Position numbers and translations under genes: made by a program. A DNA stretch of 5,140 nucleotides from an uncultured Bacteroidales bacterium (lineage in GTDB: Bacteria > Bacteroidota > Bacteroidia > Bacteroidales > P3), in contig CAMWSI010000083.1 in the NCBI GenBank assembly GCA_947176875.1, positions 1 through 5,140 on the forward strand, read 5' to 3'. The notes under the pieces were generated by a model that had not been told where the DNA came from, ran no database searches, and saw only the letters and a program-made list of their open reading frames with translations. Positions 1-5,140 of this stretch are shown one piece after another (within the stretch, counting starts at the first letter, position 1; every line of letters starts with the position of its first letter).

Positions 1-753
1 GCCTTCCACTATGCGCAGGCTACCCTCGGCTTCGGAGCGCATGTCGGTGCGCGCCACCCGATAGGCCAAGCGGTTCCAGCAATGTCTGCGCGCGGCCCCG
101 AAATCGGCCACGCGATCGGCCGCATAGGCCACACGGGCTTCGTCAGCGGCCTTCCGCCGCCGCGCCTCCTCCAAACGAACCGCCCATTCGGCCGGCGACT
201 GCGTCGGCGCGGCCTCTTCCTGTACGCGCCATTCAACCGGCAGTTCCTCCCAATAGACAAAATAAACCCGGCCACCCGTCTGTGCCACGGCGGCCGCAGG
301 ATAAACCCGTTCGGCTTCGGCCGGCCATGTCTTCGCCGGCATACTGCCGAAACGCAACGTCAGCCCCGCCTGCGCCAAACCGGCCAGAAACGCCGGATCG
401 TATGCACCCCAAACCGCCTCCTTTTCAGCGGCCTGCCGCAATGTCGCCTCTTGTTCCGCCGACCTGCGCGCCTGCTCCATGGCATCTTCCGTCCAAGCGA
501 TACGTGTGATTTCGTCTTCCGGAAAATCCGTTACCGCCCCCACCGCGTCCGCATGCAACCGACGCCAATCCTTAAGCGCGCGTTCCAGACGCTCCGCACG
601 CACGCCGTATCGATAATCCTCTTCCTGCGTGCCTTTGACGGCCAAGTCACCCAACGACAAATCCAACAGACCCTTGGCCTGCAATGCCTTCAAAAACGGT
701 TCGAACTCCTGATGATACAACAGGATTTCATATTTCAGCATCGGTTCTATCAT
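1..753 (-). CDS. atpI: V/A-type ATPase membrane stator subunit I (a), N-terminal part (3' partial)
   Basis: Subunit I is the membrane stator that forms the ion half-channels beside the K-ring; its N-terminal cytoplasmic arm joins the peripheral stalks. The frame from the ATG at 753 is open for 251 codons to the window edge, without a stop, so the C-terminal membrane domain (family total about 600-650 residues) lies outside. The visible part begins MIEPMLKYEILLYHQEFEPF, matching the family opening of an M-x-K-Y core with an aromatic-His motif. It then shows helical, coiled-coil-like arms (about 48-70, 92-112 and 186-232), and between them WGAYDPAFLAGLAQAGLTLRF (from Trp115), resembling the W-G-x-F/Y repeat domain of bacterial subunit I. 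The last residues, EGSLRIVEG at 243-251, correspond to the conserved 'EGW' strand that closes the arm's globular domain. No transmembrane segment has been reached yet, as expected. It overlaps atpD by 4 bp. The arm is alanine- and arginine-rich and diverged, typical for this part of the protein. Confidence 0.88.
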   Translation of the reverse strand, partial: MIEPMLKYEILLYHQEFEPFLKALQAKGLLDLSLGDLAVKGTQEEDYRYGVRAERLERALKDWRRLHADAVGAVTDFPEDEITRIAWTEDAMEQARRSAEQEATLRQAAEKEAVWGAYDPAFLAGLAQAGLTLRFGSMPAKTWPAEAERVYPAAAVAQTGGRVYFVYWEELPVEWRVQEEAAPTQSPAEWAVRLEEARRRKAADEARVAYAADRVADFGAARRHCWNRLAYRVARTDMRSEAEGSLRIVEG

Positions 754-1352
754 AACGCCTCCTCCTGTTGCATGTGACGGCTTTTGACAATCTTCTGAGA
801 AGACTTGGAAAGGTTCTCCTCGTCTTCGATAAAACGTTTTATTTTCTGAATCGCCTCTTTATAACCGGGAATCTGCACCTTTTCGTACAGATTCACTTTC
901 TGCGTCGTTTTCTTGCGGGCCTTTTCGAGATATTGCATTTTATAACGGAATACCTCACTCTGCAAACCTATGGACGCCAATTGCTTGAGCGTCTCCATAC
1001 CTTGCGCCGTCCAAGCCGGTTCGGCAAACGAGAGAAACGGTTTTTCCTTAAACCGTATCTCTTTCAATACCGGTACTTTGACACCGGCCACCTTCCCCAT
1101 CTGCAGGTCTATGGCCTCCACTTCCACACACCCGGTATCCAATTCCGGGAACAAGGCCGACAGGCCTTCCAACTGCCGCATCGCCTCTTCCAACGCCTTG
1201 TCCAGACGTTCGGCCTCGGCCTTGGCCTTCTTGACCTCCATCCGCAACGCGGATTCCTTACTCTTGATGGTCGGCAAGGCCCGTTCCCGCATTTTCAGGC
1301 CCTTGCCCAACTCATTGAGCGAGGTTTTGTTATATTGAAATTTAATCGGCAT
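750..1352 (-). CDS. atpD: V/A-type ATPase central-stalk subunit D
   Basis: Subunit D is the rotor axle: two long antiparallel helices that pass into the A3B3 head and transmit torque to the membrane ring. The product is 200 residues, the usual size (about 200-220). The N-terminal helix (about 8-68) is lysine-, glutamate- and alanine-rich with coiled-coil character. A middle section (about 75-110) contains VAGVKVPVL, corresponding to the family's conserved Gly-Val-x-hydrophobic-Pro turn. The C-terminal helix (about 113-195) holds the best signature, KKTTQKVNLYEKVQIP at 147-162, followed by IKRFIEDEE at 171-179 and a lysine-rich tail. The start is ATG at 1352, which fits the family's N-terminus. 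The stop TGA (752-750) overlaps the atpI start codon as ATGA, so the two are probably translationally coupled. The last codons, encoding QQEEAL, also form the strong ribosome binding site of atpI. Confidence 0.95.
   Translation of the reverse strand: MPIKFQYNKTSLNELGKGLKMRERALPTIKSKESALRMEVKKAKAEAERLDKALEEAMRQLEGLSALFPELDTGCVEVEAIDLQMGKVAGVKVPVLKEIRFKEKPFLSFAEPAWTAQGMETLKQLASIGLQSEVFRYKMQYLEKARKKTTQKVNLYEKVQIPGYKEAIQKIKRFIEDEENLSKSSQKIVKSRHMQQEEAL
758..766 (-). promoter_or_regulatory. Shine-Dalgarno sequence for atpI inside the 3' end of atpD
   Basis: On the minus strand the sequence reads CAGGAGGAGGCGTTATGA, with AGGAGGAGG at 766-758. The AGGAGG core (766-761) lies 7 nt before the atpI ATG at 753-751, the ideal spacing. 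The same bases encode Gln-Glu-Glu near the AtpD C-terminus. It supports the start at 753 rather than the next in-frame ATG at 741. Its match to the consensus is much stronger than at any other start in the window. Bacteroidota generally make little use of Shine-Dalgarno pairing, so its functional weight is uncertain. Confidence 0.6.
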
Positions 1353-1411
1353 CTGCTTTCAAACTTAGAGGCCGGAGCCGGATTTCCCTTACTCCCGACC
1401 TATTCCGTCAT
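1353..1411 (-). other. atpB-atpD intergenic spacer
   Basis: This 59-bp stretch is the longest gap in the window, while the other junctions are 10 bp or less. It holds no ORF, no hairpin followed by a T-run on the minus strand, and no convincing Shine-Dalgarno before atpD. Reading the minus strand, it includes CCGGCTCCGG, a short GC-rich element that is not a perfect palindrome, and TAAGTTTG at 1367-1360, which fits the TAnnTTTG form of the Bacteroidota -7 promoter element. No TTG-type -33 element is visible at the expected distance, so an internal promoter is possible but unsupported. Confidence 0.5.
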
Positions 1412-2734
1412 TCAGGCCTTTGGCCAGTATTTATCCATCAGGTTCTGCTTGATCGCGACTTCGGCCGGTTTGAAATACCGCGCGAACATACGCCAGACGC
1501 GATCCAGCATCTCGGTCGTATCGATATTGACGTCTATGGCCAGAATATCGGCCGAATAGTCTTTGGCGAACGCCAATGTCCGTTCGTCGTAGTCGCTCAG
1601 ATCGAAACCGTTTTCCAACTTGGTGCGCGCGTTGGCCGCATCGGCGTAAAGACGGACGGCCGCATTCATGACCTGAGGATGGTCCTCGCGCGTCTGCTTG
1701 CCGATAACGAGCTGTTTCAGACGCGACAGCGAACGGAACGGGTCGATGATGACCTTGTTCACATCGCTGTCGTTCCGCAGGAACAACTGCCCTTCCGTAA
1801 TATACCCCGTATTGTCGGGGATGGCGTGCGTGATGTCGCCGCCACTCAACGTCGTTACGGCGATAATCGTGATGGAGCCGCCGTCGGGTAACTGTACGGC
1901 CTTTTCATAAATCTTGGCTAAATCGGAATATAGCGAACCCGGCATACTGTCCTTGGACGGAATCTGGTCCATACGGTTGGAGACAATGCTCAACGCATCG
2001 GCGTAAAGCGTCATGTCGGTCAAGAGCACCAGCACCTTCTCGTTCTTATCCACGGCGAAATACTCGGCCGCCGTCAGCGCCATATCCGGAATCAGCAGGC
2101 GTTCCACCGGCGGCTGTTCGGTCGTGTTCACGAAACAGATCATCTTGTCCAAGACGCCGGCGTTCTCGAACGACTGTTTGAAAAACAGATAGTCATCGTT
2201 CGTCAGCCCCATGCCGCCCAGAATGATTTTGTCCACCTTGGCGCGCAAAGCCACCATACACATGACCTGATTGTACGGTTCGTTCGGGTCGGCGAAAAAC
2301 GGAATCTTCTGCCCCGACACCAGCGTATTGTTCAAGTCGATGCCGGCCATGCCCGTAGGAATGAGTTCGGACGGTTGCTTGCGGCGGAAAGGATTGACCG
2401 AAGGGCCGCCGATTTCGCGTTCCTCGCCATCCGCTTCCGCGCCACCGTCTATCGGTTCGCCGTAAGCGTTGAAAAACCGGCCTACCAAATCGTCGCCCAC
2501 CTTGAGCGATGGCACCTTGCCCAGAAAAACGACTTCGGCATTCGTCGGCAGACCTTCCGTACCGGCAAACACCTGCAACGTGATGCGGTCGCCCTTTATT
2601 TTAACCACTTGCGCCAGACGGTCGCCCACCATGGCCAATTCGTCGTTGGAAACCTGCGTCGCCCGCACATCGACCGTCGCCTTGGTCACGGCCTCCAATC
2701 GCGTATATACTTTCTGAAACGCTGTCTTTTCCAT
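1412..2734 (-). CDS. atpB: V/A-type ATPase subunit B (non-catalytic)
   Basis: Subunit B alternates with A in the head and completes the catalytic site at the A/B interface. The product is 440 residues, a little shorter than the roughly 460 of Thermus and Enterococcus B subunits. An N-terminal beta-barrel (about 10-80) is followed by the signature YGEPIDGG at 91-98 and a nucleotide-binding fold about 125-350. The P-loop position reads SGQKIPFFADPNEP (140-153), with no GKT; loss of Walker A is normal for B subunits and confirms this is not a second catalytic subunit. DMTLYADAL (240-248) and PGSLYSDLAKIYEKA (265-279) match the central conserved blocks. SLSRL at 335-339 carries Arg338, the expected arginine finger, followed by GKQTREDH at 345-352. 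The ATG at 2734 lies 8 bp after the atpA stop, with an AT-rich leader and only a weak GAG, which is usual for Bacteroidota. The stop is TGA at 1414-1412; a 59-bp gap separates it from atpD. Confidence 0.97.
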   Translation of the reverse strand: MEKTAFQKVYTRLEAVTKATVDVRATQVSNDELAMVGDRLAQVVKIKGDRITLQVFAGTEGLPTNAEVVFLGKVPSLKVGDDLVGRFFNAYGEPIDGGAEADGEEREIGGPSVNPFRRKQPSELIPTGMAGIDLNNTLVSGQKIPFFADPNEPYNQVMCMVALRAKVDKIILGGMGLTNDDYLFFKQSFENAGVLDKMICFVNTTEQPPVERLLIPDMALTAAEYFAVDKNEKVLVLLTDMTLYADALSIVSNRMDQIPSKDSMPGSLYSDLAKIYEKAVQLPDGGSITIIAVTTLSGGDITHAIPDNTGYITEGQLFLRNDSDVNKVIIDPFRSLSRLKQLVIGKQTREDHPQVMNAAVRLYADAANARTKLENGFDLSDYDERTLAFAKDYSADILAIDVNIDTTEMLDRVWRMFARYFKPAEVAIKQNLMDKYWPKA

Positions 2735-2742
2735 AATCTCGC

Positions 2743-4512
2743 TTATTTATCTTGTTGATAGCGGGCAACCCACGCATCTATTTCCTGTTCGTAACGTTTG
2801 AAATCCTCGCTCTGGAACTGACTGTAGTTCATTTGTTTGAAAAGATTAATCAACTGTTTGTAAAATTGCACGCAATCGTTGAAATCCTCAAACCGGTAAC
2901 TACGTTCGCAAAGCCCCATGACCTTCTCGAACATATACCGCTGCCGCTCCATAGGCGTCAGACTGTCGGTACCGTCGAAAGCATCCTGTTGCAGAATCAC
3001 GAAATCAATGAGTTCCGACTTCCAGAAACTGTCGTGATACGAAACGGGAACGCCGTCGTCGCCGAGAATGTTGATCTGTTCGTTGGCTTCCTTGCCGCGC
3101 AACACATAGTTCTTGCCGGCGCGCACCTTATCGACCCAGCCGCTCCCCATGCGTTCGTTCATATAGGCCTCTATCTCCGGATAGTCCAGATATTTGGAAT
3201 AACTGTCGATCGGGTCGATGGCCGGATAACGCTTGCTGTCGGCGCGCGACTGCGCCAAAGCGTAGAAACAACGCGCGGCCTTTTTTGTACCTTCCGTCAC
3301 AGGCTCCTTCAGGTTACCGCCCGCCGGCGAAACCGTACCTATGAACGTGATGGAGCCGCTTTGGCCGTTGTTCAGGAAAACGATGCCCGCCCGCGCGTAA
3401 AAATTGGAAATGATGGACGTCAAATCCATCGGGAAAGCGTCCTGCCCCGGCAACTCTTCCAAACGGTTCGACATTTCGCGCAAGGCCTGCGCCCAACGCG
3501 AGGTGGAGTCGGCCAGCAACAGCACGCGCAAACCCATGGCGCGATAATACTCGCCTATCGTCATGGCCGTATAGACCGAAGCCTCGCGGGCGGCCACCGG
3601 CATATTGGACGTATTGCAGATAATCGTCGTCCGTTCCATCAGACTGCGGTTCGTACGCGGATCGATGAGTTCGGGAAATTCGGCGAAAATCTCGACGACC
3701 TCGTTGGCACGCTCGCCACAAGCCGCCATCAGGATGACATCCACGTCGGCCTGTTTCGAAATCGCGTGCTGCAACACCGTCTTGCCGGAACCGAACGGCC
3801 CCGGGATAAACCCCGTACCGCCCTCGGCTATCGGGTTGAACGTATCCATGACGCGCACCCCCGTTTCCAACACCTTGAACGGACGCGGCTTTTCCTTATA
3901 ATGCGTCACCGCGACACGCACCGGCCATTTCTGCACCATCGTGACATGGCAGAGATCCCCGGCCCCGTTTTTAAGGACGGCCACGGTCTCTTCTATCGTA
4001 TAGGCACCGGCCGGCATGATCTTCTCCACCGTATATTCGCCTTTCCAAGCGAAAGGCACCATGATCTTATGCGGCAACCACCCCTCCTTGACCTCCCCGA
4101 GCCAGTCGGCGGCCCGGACGCGGTCGCCCGGCTGGGCCAAAGGCGTGAAGTCCCATTTCTTCGTCCGGTCGAGAGGTTCCGTATATTCACCACGACGCAG
4201 GAAAACACCTTCCATCGTTTCCAGATTGTTCTGCAAACCGTCGTAATAACTGGACAGCAGCCCCGGCCCCAACGTCACCTCGAGCAAATGCCCCTCGAAA
4301 CTGACGGGAGCCCCTACCTGCAGGCCGCGCGTACTCTCATACACCTGTACATAGGCGGTATCGCCGTCTATTTTGATGACCTCCGCCATCAGTCTGACCC
4401 CGCGCAAATCGATGAAACAAATCTCGTTCTGCGCCACAGGGCCTTCGGTCTTTACCGTCACGAGATTGGCGTTAATGCCGCTTACGGTTCCTCTTGTCTT
4501 CTCCATATTCAC
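2743..4512 (-). CDS. atpA: V/A-type ATPase catalytic subunit A
   Basis: This is the catalytic nucleotide-binding subunit of the A3B3 head, which couples ATP hydrolysis or synthesis to rotation of the central stalk. At 589 residues it has normal family length. Domains in order: N-terminal beta-barrel about 1-75, with GPGLLSSYYDGLQ at 82-94; the 'bulge' insertion typical of A subunits about 115-190, including HKIMVPF; nucleotide-binding domain about 195-430; helical C-terminus about 440-589. The Walker A P-loop is GPFGSGKT at 238-245 (Lys244), the catalytic glutamate is expected at Glu267 in ACGERANE, and the Walker B strand is LLLADSTSRWA at 331-341 (Asp335). VSPAGGNLKEPVTE follows at 394-407. 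All key residues are present. The start is either GTG at 4512 (10 bp after the DUF2764 stop) or ATG at 4506, two codons later; neither has a convincing Shine-Dalgarno. I favour the ATG slightly, giving 587 residues. Stop is TAA at 2745-2743, 8 bp before atpB. Confidence 0.97.
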   Translation of the reverse strand: MNMEKTRGTVSGINANLVTVKTEGPVAQNEICFIDLRGVRLMAEVIKIDGDTAYVQVYESTRGLQVGAPVSFEGHLLEVTLGPGLLSSYYDGLQNNLETMEGVFLRRGEYTEPLDRTKKWDFTPLAQPGDRVRAADWLGEVKEGWLPHKIMVPFAWKGEYTVEKIMPAGAYTIEETVAVLKNGAGDLCHVTMVQKWPVRVAVTHYKEKPRPFKVLETGVRVMDTFNPIAEGGTGFIPGPFGSGKTVLQHAISKQADVDVILMAACGERANEVVEIFAEFPELIDPRTNRSLMERTTIICNTSNMPVAAREASVYTAMTIGEYYRAMGLRVLLLADSTSRWAQALREMSNRLEELPGQDAFPMDLTSIISNFYARAGIVFLNNGQSGSITFIGTVSPAGGNLKEPVTEGTKKAARCFYALAQSRADSKRYPAIDPIDSYSKYLDYPEIEAYMNERMGSGWVDKVRAGKNYVLRGKEANEQINILGDDGVPVSYHDSFWKSELIDFVILQQDAFDGTDSLTPMERQRYMFEKVMGLCERSYRFEDFNDCVQFYKQLINLFKQMNYSQFQSEDFKRYEQEIDAWVARYQQDK

Positions 4513-4522
4513 TATCTATCTG

Positions 4523-5140
4523 CTAAGCACCTGTCGCGGTGCTGAATTCGTTTTTCTCCCAATCCACAGCCCGCAAGGACTGCAATTTTTCTTCGAGCAT
4601 CCGCCGGCCGTCGGTCTTTTTAAGCCGTTGCCAACGTTGCTGCAACTGCAACCGGACAAAATACGCCCACAGGTAATCGGTCGAGGCGGTCGAATCACCG
4701 CCCCAAACCTCGGCATACCGCCAACGGAACGTATCGCAGAGCCACTCCCGTTTCATCAGATCGGATTCGCCCTCCACCTTCTCCATATCTTCGGCATGCT
4801 CCCAAAGTAGCGCCAACGGTTCTTTATCCAACGCCTGCACCCATTCTTCGTCCGCAGACGCCTTGGCGCCCTTGGCCGGATATTCCGGCAGACGGTCGTC
4901 CATCGGCATTTCAGGATATTTCTTTCGGTTCAGTCGATTCGCCACAACCTTCCACTCCCAATCGAAACGATAGTAGGATTTCAAAAACGGGGACGGCAAC
5001 GAAGGCACTTGCGCGTAAAACAAGGCCTGCAAACGACGGTAAGCCTCCGTTTCGGACCAGACTTCGCCAATCCCGTCGTCCGTCAGCCCGATTTCTTCGG
5101 ACGCGGCCGCCTGACGGGCCTCGACCGCCATGCACTGCCG
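4523..5140 (-). CDS. DUF2764 family protein of the V-type ATPase operon (5' partial)
   Basis: The reading frame is open to the window edge (codons CGG CAG TGC precede the ATG at 5131), so 205 residues are visible and the true start lies beyond 5140. The stop is TAG at 4525-4523. The protein is soluble-looking, without a membrane segment or signal peptide in the visible part, and rich in charged residues and tryptophan. Its C-terminal third contains a run from SDLMKREWL through TDYLWAYFVRLQLQQRW to RRMLEEKLQSLR, which resembles the helical C-terminus I recall for DUF2764 proteins (family usually near 270-280 residues, with a tyrosine-rich N-terminus that is missing here). The biochemical role is unknown. 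Its position 10 bp ahead of atpA suggests a structural or assembly role in the V-type ATPase. The ATG at 5131 is probably an internal methionine, as a 202-residue product would lack the family's N-terminal part. Family assignment is from remembered pattern and context, not a search. Confidence 0.8.
   Translation of the reverse strand, partial: RQCMAVEARQAAASEEIGLTDDGIGEVWSETEAYRRLQALFYAQVPSLPSPFLKSYYRFDWEWKVVANRLNRKKYPEMPMDDRLPEYPAKGAKASADEEWVQALDKEPLALLWEHAEDMEKVEGESDLMKREWLCDTFRWRYAEVWGGDSTASTDYLWAYFVRLQLQQRWQRLKKTDGRRMLEEKLQSLRAVDWEKNEFSTATGA

Noticed and set aside
9..275. An 88-codon minus-strand frame overlapping the left end
   Set aside because: It is out of frame with atpI, arginine/proline-rich and without recognisable features; the continuous atpI frame from 753 to the edge explains the region.
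82..777. A 231-codon plus-strand open frame at the left end of the window
   Set aside because: It lies opposite atpI, whose minus-strand frame carries the family landmarks and the ATGA coupling to atpD. The plus-strand translation is arginine-rich and shows no domain.
1353..1411. GC-rich CCGG repeats in the atpB-atpD spacer as a possible terminator or attenuator hairpin
   Set aside because: No stem longer than about 4 bp with a sensible loop could be drawn, and no T-run follows on the minus strand.
768..1559. A 263-codon plus-strand open frame across atpD and the end of atpB
   Set aside because: It is antisense to two conserved genes and crosses the spacer between them; the composition (Phe, Leu, Arg, His) is that of a mirror frame of lysine/glutamate-rich coiled-coil coding sequence.
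1990..2734. Missing Walker A in the second ATPase-fold subunit, considered as a possible inactivating mutation
   Set aside because: B subunits of V/A-type ATPases normally lack the GKT P-loop; the arginine-finger segment SLSRL and the other blocks are intact.
2752..4545. A 597-codon open frame on the plus strand, opposite almost all of atpA
   Set aside because: It is antisense to a clearly conserved catalytic subunit; its translation is arginine-, histidine- and leucine-rich with no recognisable domain. Long open frames opposite genes are expected where third codon positions favour G and C.
1..5140. Search for tRNA or rRNA genes, CRISPR arrays, insertion sequences or transposon ends
   Set aside because: Nearly all of the window is occupied by five contiguous coding frames, and no direct-repeat array, transposase or terminal inverted repeats were seen.

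Overview
The window is an internal segment of a V/A-type (vacuolar/archaeal-type) ATPase operon of a bacterium. Everything is coded on the minus strand, so transcription runs from position 5140 towards position 1. Gene order in transcription direction is: DUF2764-family protein (5' end cut off), atpA (subunit A, catalytic), atpB (subunit B), atpD (central-stalk rotor subunit D) and atpI (membrane subunit I/a, only its N-terminal 251 codons present). The genes are tightly packed: gaps of 10, 8 and 59 bp, then a 4-bp ATGA overlap. No promoter with both elements and no terminator is visible, so the transcript probably starts and ends outside the window.

The organism is most likely a member of the Bacteroidota, probably Bacteroidales. 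The main reasons are the DUF2764 gene directly ahead of atpA, the order DUF2764-A-B-D-I, and a subunit A and B sequence style that I recall from Bacteroides-like V-type ATPases (for example the ACGERANEVVE segment in A and the SGQKIPFFADPNEP segment in B). The DNA looks moderately GC-rich by eye, which would suit Alistipes-like genera better than Bacteroides proper; I cannot place it to genus.

The proteins fit one rotary machine. A and B alternate in the A3B3 head, with A hydrolysing or making ATP and B supplying the arginine finger. D is the coiled-coil axle inside the head. I is the membrane stator whose cytoplasmic arm begins in this window. The DUF2764 protein has no established function but sits where archaeal and Thermus operons carry subunits C and F, so it is a candidate accessory or replacement subunit. 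Subunits E and K are expected just outside the window (upstream and downstream respectively), by analogy with related operons; this cannot be seen here.

This is mainly a conserved housekeeping-type operon. The points worth a second look are the DUF2764 gene in place of C/F, an unusually strong Shine-Dalgarno sequence at the atpD/atpI overlap, the ambiguous atpA start, and a lone Bacteroidota-type -7 hexamer just ahead of atpD.
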